Part shown: positions 47,606 to 59,700 of the stretch, in pieces
How the letters are laid out: each line of letters opens with the position of its first letter
Position numbering within the stretch: the first letter of the stretch is position 1
Assembly (NCBI GenBank): GCA_963920765.1
Contig: OY987243.1
Location: forward strand, 15,748,001-15,812,000
Reading direction: 5' to 3'
DNA from: Ulota crispa
Lineage: Eukaryota; Streptophyta; Bryopsida; Orthotrichales; Orthotrichaceae
Length of the DNA stretch: 64,000 nt
Notes under the pieces: generated by a model
What the model was told of the DNA's origin: nothing
What the model saw: the letters and a program-made list of their open reading frames with translations, nothing else
The model's database searches: none
Translations under genes and position numbers: made by a program

Positions 47606-47960
47606 CTTTTTCTAGAACCTTCTAGAACTTTTTGGTGGAAGTTGAAACAAGAAAAGATGCCTTAAATATAAAACACCAAACGCCCTCCAACCATCTTTTG
47701 AAAACCAACAAACCACCAATAGCCCCGTAGCAAAGTGTTAGCATTGTGATGAAGGCAATTACTATTTTTGGTTTCAAAAAAAGACCAAAATGAGGGTGCA
47801 TCAAGGTTAGATTTTGAACCAATTATATGAGGTATTGATTTTCTATGAAGTACGTTGGGATTCAATCTTGAGGATTAGATTCTAGACCAAGTGGTTTGTG
47901 AGATGATATTTTTTTTGTAAAGTTGAATGTTGCATAAATTGTACATGTCCAACTCACGCA
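47606..47960. repeat. dispersed repeat (TCTAGAACCTTCTAGAAC type), copy 1
   Basis: It is homologous to 60990-61350: TAGAACCTTCTAGAACTTTT..GTGGAAGTTGAA, ACACCAA.C.CCCTCCAACCAT, GCATTGTGATGA.GG.AATTACTAT and AAAGTTGAAT occur in the same order. No coding capacity. The class is unknown. Confidence 0.8.
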
Positions 47961-47963
47961 AAT

Positions 47964-47970
<7 letters not shown>

Positions 47971-48020
<50 letters not shown>
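47971..48020. repeat. (AT)25 microsatellite
   Basis: A pure AT dinucleotide run. The MULE-type MITE starts directly after it. Confidence 0.95.
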
Positions 48021-48024
<4 letters not shown>

Positions 48025-48396
48025 CTAATATGTGTACCACATCCTTTGAACTATTGTACCACACCCTAGGGTAAATTTTAGATTTCGACCATCAAAAAGC
48101 TAAATTTGAGAATTTTGAATTCAGATTTGGACTAAGAGACCATAATTTAGTTTAGAACCATAAAAAAAGTTGCACTTCAACAACACCCAATGAAAAAGTT
48201 TAGCTAAGGAGAAAAGTGTTACTTTTACTTTTGTTTGTAAAAAAAAGACAAGCTTTTTCATTAAGTGTTGTGGAATTGCAACCTTTTTTTATGGTTCTAA
48301 ACCAAATCATGGTCTCTAAGTCCAAATTTGAATTCAAAATTCTCAAATTTAGCTTTTTGATGGTAGAAATATACAATTTACCTTGGGGTGTGGTGT
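48021..48396. mobile_element. MULE-type inverted-repeat MITE, right end lost in gap
   Basis: The beginning GTGTACCACATCCTTTGAACT plus TACCACACCC resembles the MULE termini at 60449 (inverse). Long arms pair from about 48054 to 48396: CATCAAAAAGCTAAATTTGAG is mirrored by CTCAAATTTAGCTTTTTGATG. The right arm runs into the N gap at GGTGTGGTGT. Confidence 0.75.
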
Positions 48397-48596
48397 NNNN
48401 NNNNNNNNNNNNNNNNNNNNNNNNNNNNNNNNNNNNNNNNNNNNNNNNNNNNNNNNNNNNNNNNNNNNNNNNNNNNNNNNNNNNNNNNNNNNNNNNNNNN
48501 NNNNNNNNNNNNNNNNNNNNNNNNNNNNNNNNNNNNNNNNNNNNNNNNNNNNNNNNNNNNNNNNNNNNNNNNNNNNNNNNNNNNNNNNNNNNNNNN
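48397..48596. other. assembly gap (200 N)
   Basis: Placeholder of 200 N. It begins inside the right arm of a long hairpin. Confidence 0.99.
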
Positions 48597-49122
48597 TTAT
48601 GAAAATGAGAAATGCTGTATTTGAGAATTATGACAAATAAATGGTAATACTTATGCCATTAACTATAATTGCATTTTTGGAAATTAAGTTAGTAACATAT
48701 TTTTTTACAAGTCATGAGGCACAAGTGTAAGATTTCAAGGATGGAAATGTATTTCCATGAAAAGTAATGTAAGACAACTAACTTTCCTTGTGGCATTTGA
48801 ATACATACTTACAATATGTTTGACAAGTAGGTGAACTTAGGCGTTGTTCACACCTCCCACATATGTGCAAGTCCCACCTCAATGTAAGATTGTATTTTTG
48901 TTGGAATGCAAATAGCAAAAAGGAAAACCATTTTAAAACATGAGTTTTATATGAAAAAAAAATGTAGATGAGTGCAAACGTTGGATAGATTAAAAATGTT
49001 GACATAGATTTTGATTGATTTCTTGGGGCCAAATTTTTTAGAAACTGCTGCCATTTAAGAAATTTTTAGTGTGAAATTATTATGTCTCAACTCTTGAGTC
49101 TTGACCAATAAGTTTTTTGAAT
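48597..49122. other. intergenic, no feature seen
   Basis: No gene or paired repeat recognised. Confidence 0.4.
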
Positions 49123-49200
49123 TTAACCCTTAAATGCCCAAATCTCCAAATTTTGTTGATTTTTTACTAGAATTTGATGCCTTGGACATTTAGGGGTTAA
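49123..49200. mobile_element. minimal (78-bp) piggyBac-like element
   Basis: TTAACCCTTAAATGCCCAA at the left and TTGGACATTTAGGGGTTAA (preceded by GCC) at the right, only about 40 bp apart. It is the shortest member of the family and shows that the termini alone have been mobilised, or that the rest was deleted. Confidence 0.8.
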
Positions 49201-49606
49201 TGGGAAGTGGGACATAGTGCGCAGCACCCTTTAAAGAGTGTTTAGAGGCCCTTTAAGCTAGACAAGATGACTACCTTCAAAATTGCTTATGTGGCATGTT
49301 TAATAATAAAATTGAAGAGATATATTGGAGCCAAAGAAAATATGCCATTTAGTGCCAACATCATTACATAAATTGGAAGCTCATTCACTTTGAAAGGCAA
49401 ATTCTAGTGAAAAAACACTTCACTTGCATGGATTGATCTCTAAATGGCAAGCCCAACATGCACTTGTAGCCGTTCAGTTATTGCATAGATTTGTCTTTCA
49501 AATGATGGTGCGTTGGAACAAAGCCCCTTGTGGTACATTCACACCAAGGTGAACAAAAACATGAGGCATGAAATACAACCTTGCAAGTTCAAGAGAGTTT
49601 AAAATA
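49201..49606. other. intergenic, no feature seen
   Basis: Nothing recognised between the two MITEs. Confidence 0.4.
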
Positions 49607-49932
49607 TGGGGAAATTTTTATGGATACCCTTGAAGTTTGCAATATTTGTATAGATACCTCTAGTTTTTCAGATTTTGTGCAAATACCCCTAGACTATAAT
49701 TTTCAAGCATTTGTTTTATTGTGCATGTCACTTCTTTCTCCCTTGTGCGCACATTGCTTCTTATTTGTTCTATTGTACTCCTTGCTTTAACATTAGTCAT
49801 GAAGGAAGCAGTGAGCATATTAAAACAAATGCCTAAAAAATATTGTTCAAGGATATTTGTGTAATTTCTGAAGGATCAAGGATTTTTATACAAATATGAC
49901 AAACTTTAGGAGTATCCATAAAATTTTCCCTC
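49607..49932. mobile_element. MITE, GGGAAAATTTCATGGATACC family, copy 5
   Basis: GGGGAAATTTTTATGGATACCC and TTTGTATAGATACC on the left, mirrored by GGAGTATCCATAAAATTTTCCC on the right. Confidence 0.9.
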
Positions 49933-50460
49933 AAATGTAATCCATGTGACAATAAATATACCCCCCACAAGTAAAAGTTCATTTACACACAAGGAAAAAA
50001 ATGTAACTTTCCCAAGGCAAGCATGGAACAAAAGGAGTCCACTCTCTCAATGGGGTTCAAATATCCTTTGTATATTCCTTTAGCGTCTAAATTTATCCTC
50101 CTAGCATCTAACATTCCCTTCTAGTGTAAATATTATGAAAATCATGATTCCGTGAAAGCAAATTATAACCCTTATAAGTTTGAGATACAACCTCTCCATA
50201 CTAATAAATGGTTACTTAGGATTTAGGGTTGCTTTAACAAATGTATTGTGCATAAATATATTGTGCCCAAATCATATTATGTCAATATGATTTAAGCATG
50301 AGTGACATTAATGGCAAGGTAACAATGATGTTGTGAGTGCCTAAACATAGTCACTATTGCACCCAAACAAAAACCCTAAAGTAAACTCACCTCCACCATA
50401 CTCTACTTGTAATCTAATGTGTGCATGTCTACAACATTCCATTGATGACTTGCAAGACTA
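49933..50460. other. intergenic, no feature seen
   Basis: No gene was recognised between the MITE and the tandem duplication. Confidence 0.4.
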
Positions 50461-50650
50461 AGCACACTACTAGTGTCATTCAAAGCGAACAATGGTCATA
50501 GTTGCACTAGCTTTAGATTAACATCTATAACACAAGGAAAATAAATATCCCACATAGCACACTACTAGTGTCATTCAAAGCGGACAATGGTCATAGTTGC
50601 ACTAGCTTTAGATTAACATCTATAACACAAGGAAAATAAATATCCCACAT
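50461..50650. repeat. 95-bp tandem duplication
   Basis: Two units start at 50461 and 50556 with AGCACACTACTAGTGTCATT. They differ at a single base (GCGAAC against GCGGAC), so the duplication is very recent. Confidence 0.95.
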
Positions 50651-51917
50651 AAGACATTCACATAGGTATAGTAAGTAGCTTGACAATACACCTTTACTTA
50701 ATAAAGTGTGAGGCAAAGCTTCTAAAGAAAGTAAAAAAACCTCACTATCACACTAAATTAAAGAACGTTTACATGCTACAATGGAGTTTCAAGACAAGCC
50801 TTTCTTATACAATTGCATGGGAGACTCAATTCTAACAGAGATGAGTCTCTCCACACACATGAAGGATATGGATTTTGAGGGCTTAAACAAGGATTCAAAA
50901 GACACCGCCCAACCCCAACCAAAGCCTGAGTACCCTAAATTTCTACAAGGCCTCTTTTACGCTCCACTTCCTTCAAATGAACCTCTCGCCTTTGCACGGT
51001 CTATGATCAACATGTAATGTCTCCTCACGCGCGCTTCACATAACATATGGCCACTTAGGATTTAGGGTTTGCTTACGATTTGGAACTTGCATAAGGTGAG
51101 GAGAATGGACAAAGTACTTTTCCATCCAACCTTGAAATGTTTGAATTGGACTTGGAAATATTTGTGAGGTTTTCCCAAACACCTGCCATTGTGACCCCTT
51201 GAGTAATGGATTTGTTTGTGAATGAATGGATAAAGGGCCCTTGCTATATGTCACATTGGATCAGGGTTAATATTAGACCCTTTGGTGCAAAGACAATACG
51301 ATTTCTAAAAACTTGGCTCCGGTACCTAAAGGCCTAAGTCATTATATATTCTTCATTGCAATTGCACATCAGCTAGCTTAATTTGTTATTACTCAGCCAC
51401 GGCCAAGACTATTTCTGCATTCCACCGTCTCTGATAACACTCTCTTGCGAGTTCAAAACACATACATACACAACAACAGATTTTTTTCAGGATATAGAAA
51501 GAGAGTGCATTACATCAAGAAACATATCGGCCGATTTTTCAATATTGCAGTACAACACAAACCACAACAGCTTTGCAGTATTAACTTTTATACTTCTAAT
51601 GCAACACTGCAAACATACACAATACTTTTGTACTAGTTCCAGAATGTGCAACATTGAGCGGGATCCTCATATACTGAGCCAGTATCAAATATCGAGGAAA
51701 GAATTTTAAATTTCCCATCCCAGGCATTCACAGTTCGTTGGTTTCAGGAGTTCACATTTACCTCATGTTGAGTATCATTAGGTAGAGTTGCGCGCATATT
51801 TTCAGACAGGTTTCGGACGTTGAACAGTACAAGATTCCAAAATTACTCCTGGAATTGAATGGCACATTCAAAAAAATATTGTCAAAACTGTGCTCATTCA
51901 ATCAAAGATATTACAGG
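50651..51917. other. intergenic, one unassigned short ORF
   Basis: An ORF of 78 codons at 50781-51017 (+), starting MEFQDKPFLYN, has a less AT-driven composition than the spacer and a Gln/Pro stretch (AQPQPKPEYP), but I recognise no family. The rest (51018-51917) shows nothing. Confidence 0.25.
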
Positions 51918-52740
51918 TTAACCCCTGAACGCCCCAGAGGACCAAAATGGTCCTCAGTCCTCACAAGATTTCACATGCTTGGTTGATGTATTGTATCTAA
52001 TATTTTGACTTTGCTATAAACTACAATTATCAAGGTATTCAAGTGGTCCATGCAAGTGGAGTAATGGTCAAGCAAGTCAAATGTTTTACAAGTGTCGCAA
52101 GAGTTTTAATTGGGAGAAACATCATATAGGGAGTGGTGGAAAGCAACACAAGCTACAACTAATCAATACTCACTGCAAGCTTCCTTACATGTGCTTCGTG
52201 GTAGCAGAAAAATCACCAATAAGGGTTCAAGTATGTTCTAAACCCTTGTTGGGACAACCCTCACCAATTGTGCTGGTCATTGTTTTTTGTGCAATATAGT
52301 AGTACCTGGCTAAGAAGAACCTGTGTAAGAAAATTTCTTGGATAAGATCACATTCTTTAACATGGAAGTAACCCAGCAGGTTCAGTATTGGGGAGCTACA
52401 AGGGGTATTTGGCTATAATGAATACTCTCTTAAAATGAAATAAATATTCTATCCAAATACCTTCATCTTAGCCAGGCAGTACTGTAGCAAATTGAAACCC
52501 TAAAACTTTTTGTACAAAGAAGAAAAAATCTTCAATAATTTGCAAACGTGTGCATTCACATTTAATCTTGGTACTCAAAATTTCTGAGATGAATCAGGAG
52601 TTTATAGAATTTTATAAGCCCAAAATTTGCAAACCGTTTTCTGGTGTTCCAATGGTCAATTTTTGTGGATCATCCGATTGACTGATAAATTTCCCAAAAA
52701 CCTGATTTTGGTGAAAATGGCCTGGACACTCAGGGGTTAA
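51918..52740. mobile_element. piggyBac-like non-autonomous element with nested insertion
   Basis: The ends are TTAACCCCTGAACGCCCCAG and GGACACTCAGGGGTTAA. It is homologous to 33967-34730 except for an added segment at 52311-52482. Confidence 0.85.
52311..52482. mobile_element. small inverted-repeat element nested in the previous one
   Basis: It is absent from the homologous position near 34343 in the related element. The ends AGTACCTGGCTAAGA and TCTTAGCCAGGCAGTACT are imperfect inverses; the size is about 170 bp. Confidence 0.75.
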
Positions 52741-53839
52741 ACATGAAAGCTGAATCCACCCATGCCTTATCCACAACTATTTCGGAATGCAACTTTGACT
52801 GATTACTTACCTCTCATGAGTCGTGAAGTCATGACTATCCAAAAACATCACTCAAGGCATTTGATTGCAATCCAACTTGACACTTCCAGCCTCCCCGTAG
52901 GCCCATCAGTCCATACGACAAAGAATAGATTCGAGTGCACTAACGGAAAAGAGCGCCAGCGGAGACACTGCGAAAAGGGTAACGGCCAGAACCAATGTAT
53001 TCAACCTCCACCAACCGTCTTCATTTCCCTGTCAATGCCCACCTGCTAGATACATACAGGTGGAAAGAGTATAATCACAAAACGATATGCGCCATTCAAA
53101 AGTGCGCAGATGTACACAAGGTGTCAGCAAATGCGCATCCTCAAGGTTTATTAAGAAAGCAAATCGAAGTGTTCTCATTCATTACCGGTACAAAACTTCG
53201 TGGCCCAAGACATAGAAATCTGTCGTGAAATAGAGCTACGGCCCCATACCTTCGCACTCTCTAGCGACCATCGCCACAATCCCAGCAAGCAGACACAAAC
53301 AAAACACCACCAATAACCAACAGAATAGAACATCGACGGAATTATACAAATCTCTCTGGCACAAGTAAATACTATTGCGGAACAGAGAGGAACGTAGCTA
53401 ACTTTACACGCGACAAAAACCCAAGAATAGCGAAGGCCAACTGCGTCGAAAGATGAACCATCGAACAGCATGAAGTCCATCGTCATAACAGGTGAAATAT
53501 GCAATGGGCTATGAAAAAAAGCCAGGGATCACTCCGAAACACACGAATAGACTCGTCAACCGTCCATGCCGGACATAAATTGCATCAAGGAGCCTCACGG
53601 TTCCAAAACGTATACCGCAAAGCCGCCCAGTCGTAAGAGTACAAAATTCTAACCCCAATCCGGAGCAAAACCCAGGTCGCCGCATTCCCCCCTCATACAT
53701 TCCCCGGGGTCAAAACCAATCAATGATACCCGCACGTCGGTATCGCCATCGGTACACGCCCCCCTGCCAGACAAATGAATCTGAAAAGATTCTTCATTCA
53801 CTGTCGGGCGCCTCTCCTATCGATCTCAACAGGCCCAGC
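52741..53839. other. 3' flank of HSP70
   Basis: More GC-rich than typical spacer. The part next to the stop is expected to hold the HSP70 3' untranslated region on the minus strand. Short ORFs on both strands have no domain. I cannot place the polyadenylation site. Confidence 0.4.
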
Positions 53840-56183
53840 TTAGTCGACCTCCTCGATCTTCGGCCCAGCTCCCGCTGGCGTATGGTCGTCTCCTGCGTAA
53901 GAAGGAGCCGCACCCTCGCCTCCTCCCGCACCTCCCCCCTGGTACATGCGCGCGATGATCGGGTTGCACACGCCCTCCAACTCCTTCATCTTGTCGTCGA
54001 ACTCGTCGCTCTCCGCCAGCTGGTTCTGGTCCAGCCACTGGATCGCCGCCTCCACCGCGTCCTCGATCTTCTTCTTGTCCGCCGCGTCCAGGTTCGACGC
54101 GATCTTCTCGTCCTTGATCGTGTTCCTCATGTTGTACGCATAGTTCTCCAGCCCGTTCTTCGCCTCGATCTTCTTCTTGTGGTCCTCGTCCTCCGACTTG
54201 TACTTCTCCGCCTCCTGCACCATCTTCTCGATCTCGTCCTTCGACAGCCGCCCCTTGTCGTTCGTGATCGTGATCTTGTTCTTCTGCCCCGTCGTCTTGT
54301 CCTCCGCCGACACGTTCAATATGCCGTTCGCGTCGATGTCGAAGCACACCGTGATCTGCGGCACGCCCCGCGGCGCCGGCGGGATCCCCGACAGCTCGAA
54401 CTTCCCCAGCAGGTTGTTGTCCCGCGTCCGCGCCCTCTCGCCCTCGTACACCTGGATCAGCACTCCCGGCTGGTTGTCCGAGTACGTCGAAAACACCTGC
54501 TCCTTCTTCGTCGGGATCGTCGTGTTCCGGGCAATCAGCACCGTCATCACGCCTCCCGCCGTCTCCAGACCCAACGACAGCGGCGTCACGTCCAGCAGCA
54601 ACAAGTCCTGCACCTTCTCGTTGCCCTCCCCGGACAGGATCGCCGCCTGCACCGCCGCCCCGTACGCCACCGCCTCGTCCGGGTTGATGCTTTTGCACAG
54701 CTCCTTCCCGTTGAAGAAGTCCTGCAGCAGCTGCTGCACCTTCGGGATACGCGTCGACCCCCCGACCAGCACCACGTCGTGGATGGCTCCCTTGTCCATC
54801 TTCGCGTCCCTCAGCGACTTCTCCACCGGCTCCATGCACTTCCTGAACATGTCCATGTTCAGCTCCTCGAACCGCGCCCGTGTGATAGTCGAGTAGAAAT
54901 CCACGCCCTCGTACAGCGAGTCAATCTCAATCGTCGTCTGTGCCGTCGACGACAGCGTCCTCTTCGCCCTCTCAGCGGCCGTCCTCAGCCTCCTCAGGGC
55001 GCGAGGGTTGCTGCCGATGTCCTTTTTGTACTTGCGCTTGAACTCCTGCACGAAGTGGTTCACCATCCTGTTGTCGAAGTCCTCTCCTCCCAGATGCGTG
55101 TCACCAGCCGTCGCCTTCACTTCGAAGATACCCTCCTCGATCGTCAGAATCGACACATCGAACGTCCCGCCTCCCAAATCGAAGATCAGCACGTTCTTCT
55201 CGCCCACCGACGTCGCCTTCTTGTCCAACCCGTAGGCGATGGCGGCCGCCGTCGGCTCATTGATAATCCGCAGCACGTTCAATCCCGCGATCACTCCGGC
55301 GTCTTTCGTCGCCTGCCTCTGCGAATCGTTGAAGTACGCCGGCACTGTCACCACGGCGTTCTTGATGGTAGACCCGAGGTACGCCTCCGCGATCTCCTTC
55401 ATCTTAATCAACACCATCGACGACACCTCCTCTGCCGCGAACGTCTTCGTCTCACCCTTATATTCAACGCTGATCATCGGCTTCTCTCCTGGCCCGGGCG
55501 TCACCTTGAACGGCCACAACTTCATGTCACTCTGGACGGAGGCATCACTAAACCGCCTCCCGATCAACCTCTTCGCATCTACATCACGTCCACGTCAACA
55601 GCACAGTTAGCACTCCGCTTCCAAGGACATCACCACAGCTATCCCTCCAACTGACACCCGCGGACCGTGCAGCAAAGGAAACCAACTTACTACACAACAA
55701 CAACATCAATGCAACTCCCAATAAACAACCCTGTCACGCTACAAAAGCACCTACAACACACGACCTTGCCAAACGAAGCCGACCTTGCCGCGCCGCCACT
55801 CAAATACACCTCTAGCTTTCAACGAAACAAAGTAGGCGCTTCGCTACCGCCACAACTAAAAAAACCAGGGATACGCAGAACGACCTAAGTCAACACCCCG
55901 CGATGCAACAAAATTCCAGCTTAAGAAACAAAATCAAAAATCAGACAAGGTCAGGTTTTAAAAACTCACCGAAGACGGTGTTGGTCGGATTCATGGCCAC
56001 CTGGTTCTTGGCGGCGTCGCCGATGAGGCGCTCCGTGTCCGTGAACGCCACATAGCTGGGGGTGGTCCGGTTGCCCTGGTCGTTGGCGATGATCTCCACG
56101 CGATCGTGCTGCCACACGCCGACGCAACTGTACGTCGTGCCCAAGTCGATGCCGATGGCAGGACCCTCGCCCTTGCCGGCCAT
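53840..56183 (-). CDS. HSP70: cytosolic heat-shock protein 70 (650 aa, 2 exons)
   Basis: Exon 1 is 56183-55970 and exon 2 is 55578-53840; the intron of 391 bp has G|GTGAGT and TAG| borders. It interrupts the GAT codon of Asp72 ([14 protein letters not shown]), the classic intron position of plant HSP70/HSC70 genes. The joined frame is 651 codons with stop. ATPase signatures: IDLGTTYSC near residue 11, [13 protein letters not shown] near 203 and [13 protein letters not shown] near 340. The substrate-binding part includes [18 protein letters not shown]. The tail is Gly-rich and ends GPKIEEVD, the EEVD motif of cytosolic members that docks TPR co-chaperones. No transit or signal peptide. The product folds and protects proteins by ATP-driven binding. 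Exons are strongly GC-rich, with C or G at most third positions. No break is seen. Confidence 0.97.
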
Positions 56184-56364
56184 AGCTGCGCTCTTTCGAA
56201 AGCTCTCACTCAAACTTACACCAAAACCAAAATCTCTCACGTCCTTGTCAAAATCTAACTTCGTGTCTGCAAAAACTGAAGGTAAGTAGCGCAACAGCAA
56301 ACTGAATAACTCTGAAATGAGGAAGGGTGGCGGAGAGGAGAGACCTAAGTATTCCAACGGCTGG

Positions 56365-56445
56365 GAAGCCCTCGGAAGGTTTCGGAAACCCTGAGAAGGA
56401 CCTGCGGTTCTCGAAGTCTCTCGTGTAAACTGTTCTAGAGACTTC
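56365..56445 (-). promoter_or_regulatory. cluster of heat-shock elements upstream of HSP70
   Basis: Three HSE-like arrays follow the alternating nGAAn/nTTCn rule with 5-bp spacing. 56365-56397: GAA at 56365, 56375, 56385 and 56395, with TTT at 56380. 56408-56420: TTC-tc-GAA-gt-CTC. 56433-56445: TTC-ta-GAG-ac-TTC. They lie 180-265 bp upstream of the ATG. Such arrays bind trimeric heat-shock factors, so heat induction is expected. Confidence 0.75.
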
Positions 56446-56751
56446 CCGATGGGACCATCCTGGACGTCAACGTGGACGTCGGTCGAATCCACGGTTGTCT
56501 CCGGTGGCATCGAGTTAGGGCAAGAACATTCTCATCGTATCTGGCGTTCGGGTTGGAGCAGTGATTTCACCTAAGTTTATTAATAAAATTAGAACAATTG
56601 GCTTTTAAAAAGTAAAACATGCTTTAAAAATTCTAAAAATAGCTTCTAAGGGAAAGAGCGTGAGCGTGTACATAGATGACGAATAAATGAGATAACAAAT
56701 AGATAATCAATAATTGACTAATAAATAATCATTAGATGACAAATAGATAAT
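56446..56751. repeat. HSP70 upstream DNA and left part of an interrupted tandem array
   Basis: 56640-56751 consists of degenerate units like ATAGATAATCA and ATTAGATGACAA. The same array continues at 60450 on the far side of the MULE, which therefore landed inside it. 56446-56640 shows nothing definite. Confidence 0.75.
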
Positions 56752-59700
56752 GGAGATTGATATTTATCACACCTTTTCAAGTATTGTATCACACCCTCTA
56801 TATATGGTTAATGTTTATAGTAAGTGTGGACCACATCTGGGACCACAATACTAATTTTAAAAAATACCTCTACCATACCGTTGAACCTTCTAAACTAGAC
56901 CTTTTCGTTAATCTAAAGATTATGCAACTGTTGAGGAGTGGGACCAGTTGTTGCATGCTCTCAGGCTCTCACTCACACTCTCCAACCTTTGTCAATGTCT
57001 TGTACCTAACTTACTTGCTGCATGCTTGCTGAGTGAGAATACTATCTCTGCCCTTCGTCGATACCTCGTACCTGTTCTCTTGATCTATGTCGCTTATTTC
57101 AATCTCTCTTGCTTCTCACAAATGCTTCATCTTCTCTTTCTTTCTGTTGTTCTCTCTCATTTTTCTAGATCTCTTAACTTTACTTGCTCACTTTCGGCTA
57201 CTAGGAATCAACGCGCTTTATCTTTTTTGTCAAAATACCTCTCAGTGCTTCTATCGCTATAGTGTACGCTTTTCGTGAAGAAACTGTGGAAGCTCTTCAG
57301 AGCTTTGCCAATTCTAAGGGATATGTGGTTCGCACAAAGCGGTCGCGTACTGTAGGAAACAAGAAAGATGGTGAAATTAAACACCAAATCTTGACGTGTA
57401 TGCACTCTGGAAAACATGCTTTGAAGCAGACTAATATATCAAAGTCACCACTGCAAAAACAAACTGCCCATTTCGTGTCACATTTCAGAAGGACCTTGGA
57501 GGCTAACGTACTGAAATCACTGACTCATACCACAACTATGAGCTTGCTGACATTGTTGTTTATCCAAGTATGAGGCAATTATCGGACCACCAGGTTGATT
57601 TTGTTAACCAACTATCGTGCGTTGGTGTTGCAAGGACATGCTTGCATCGTAGCATGATGCAGATATTGATTGCAGAGCAACCAACCATGACTTGTACAAC
57701 GTGAAGCAAGACTTAAAGAGGAGAGCATTGAGTCATTGCCTTCCAATTGAAGCGCTTCTGGATAGCTTGGCTAAAGCAGGACTCTACCACCAAGTTAGAC
57801 GCAATGTGCAAACCTTGACACATCTCTTCATTGTGCTAAAAACTACAGAGAATATATCTTGCAAGTACTGTGGCAATTTCTTGTGGCTCTTAGATAGCAC
57901 ATACAAGACCAGTGAGTACAACATGCCATTGTTGCATTGTGTGAGTGTGACAGCCACTAAATAAATTTTCACATTATTATTTTGTTTCATGAAAAATGAG
58001 ACAACAGATGATTACCGTTCGACGCTAGATCAACTTCAAGTTTTGTTTAACAGGAAGGGTTTTACAAACACTCCAATCTTTGTGACAGATCAAGAACTTG
58101 TACTCATGAATGGAATTGCAGCTGTATTTTTAGGTCAAAAATTGTTCTTTATCAGTAGCATATTAGCAAGAATATCTTGGCCAAGACTTGTCGATTCTTT
58201 TTATCAAATGACGAATTCAACGTATTTATAGCACTATGGCATGAGTTGATCAACTCACTAACAAAAATGGAATATGAAGCAATGCTTGAGAAGATGCAAT
58301 TATCGGTGTCACAACCATTTTTTGTATATATTGACTGCATGGCTACCACACAAAGAGAAATTTGTACAAGTTTGGCTTCGTCATATTCCTCACTTTGGGC
58401 ATTTAGTCACTCCTTGTACAAAAGATACGTACACATCTATACTATATAGTAGGATACTAAATAGTTTTTTATTTGGCCTTTGCAACCTATCAATGTCAAG
58501 TGAGTAGATGATTTTCTACTTGACCTTTGGTTGCTTTACTGGCTATATTAGGACAAAACAAGTGCAAAAGGTCCTATGATTTTCTAATTTTGTTATTTGA
58601 GTGCAACAAAGCGACATCAATTATTTTATGTGAAACATGTTTATTTCTTTTGTTTTCATGCTACCAACATTTCTAGCGATGAGGATTGGAATTGCAATTT
58701 TGCCTTATGCTATAGGCTTACAATTGAGCTTACAGATGTAACTACACAAGAGAAATGTACTTTGCTCAAAAGCACGTGAATTTATTTGCTGAATTGAATA
58801 CCCATCAGCATCAGTACAATTATCACCATCAAAGCCATAAAACTGTATTCAAAGTAAGAGAACAATAGTGTAGTTATAAAAACCAAATGTCATTATATCA
58901 AACCCTCAATGATCTCTTGTTCTTATGATTTTTTATTAAACCTTGAGCGGGATAATGAGCACAAGCAACATCAATTTAGCATACGTATTTGCTTTACTAC
59001 AAATCCAACTTACTATATTTATTAATTTGTTACCTACAAAGCTTAAGAGTACTTGAAAAGTTTCTTGAAGCCAAGATAAGTCTCTTTAATACTCAGTAGG
59101 CTCATTGAGACAAAAGCTTTACTTGTTCAATTACTGTGATATCTTAGATAGATTTTTTAAGTCGGAATAATTTATAGCAAGTAGAAAAAACTGTTGAATA
59201 CTTGGATGGTATGTAACATGTAAATTTAAGAATTTCAAAATATAATTTACTGATACTATAGTATTGAAGGTCCTCCCAATTTAGATGTTCATGAGAGAGC
59301 ATTAGTTGAAATTTATTGTTTGAAGCCCATTCTGGAAACATAACTCATTTGATGGATTGCAACAGCATTATTATGCATGGAATAAATTTGAGCTAAGGTT
59401 AGCTTTTTACATTTTCAAGTACACATGCAAGCCTCAAACAATGGATTCGTACATCAACAGGTGATTTGCATCATGTCTGTGGTGCCATCCAACTTTCTTG
59501 TAATCAACAACATGTAGTCCAGCGTAGCAAAATTCTTGTCAACTGCCAAAATCCATTATGGATTGATGTCCATTAAAAAATCTCTATCTATGCTTTGAAT
59601 AAAGCAATGGATCAATATCTCAAGTCTCTAACAATCAACATTGCAGATGATGTTTGTACAAACACATTGGGAGTATCAATGGGGATTCCTTATGCACATT

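Noticed and set aside
53826-54839. 337-codon minus-strand ORF
   Set aside because: It overlaps HSP70 exon 2 in another frame and has the Gly/Arg/Glu composition of a frame shadow.
53723-55654. 643-codon ORF on the plus strand, antisense to HSP70
   Set aside because: It mirrors the HSP70 exon. GC-rich third positions in HSP70 genes are known to open long antisense frames. The product is Arg/Leu/His-rich with no domain.
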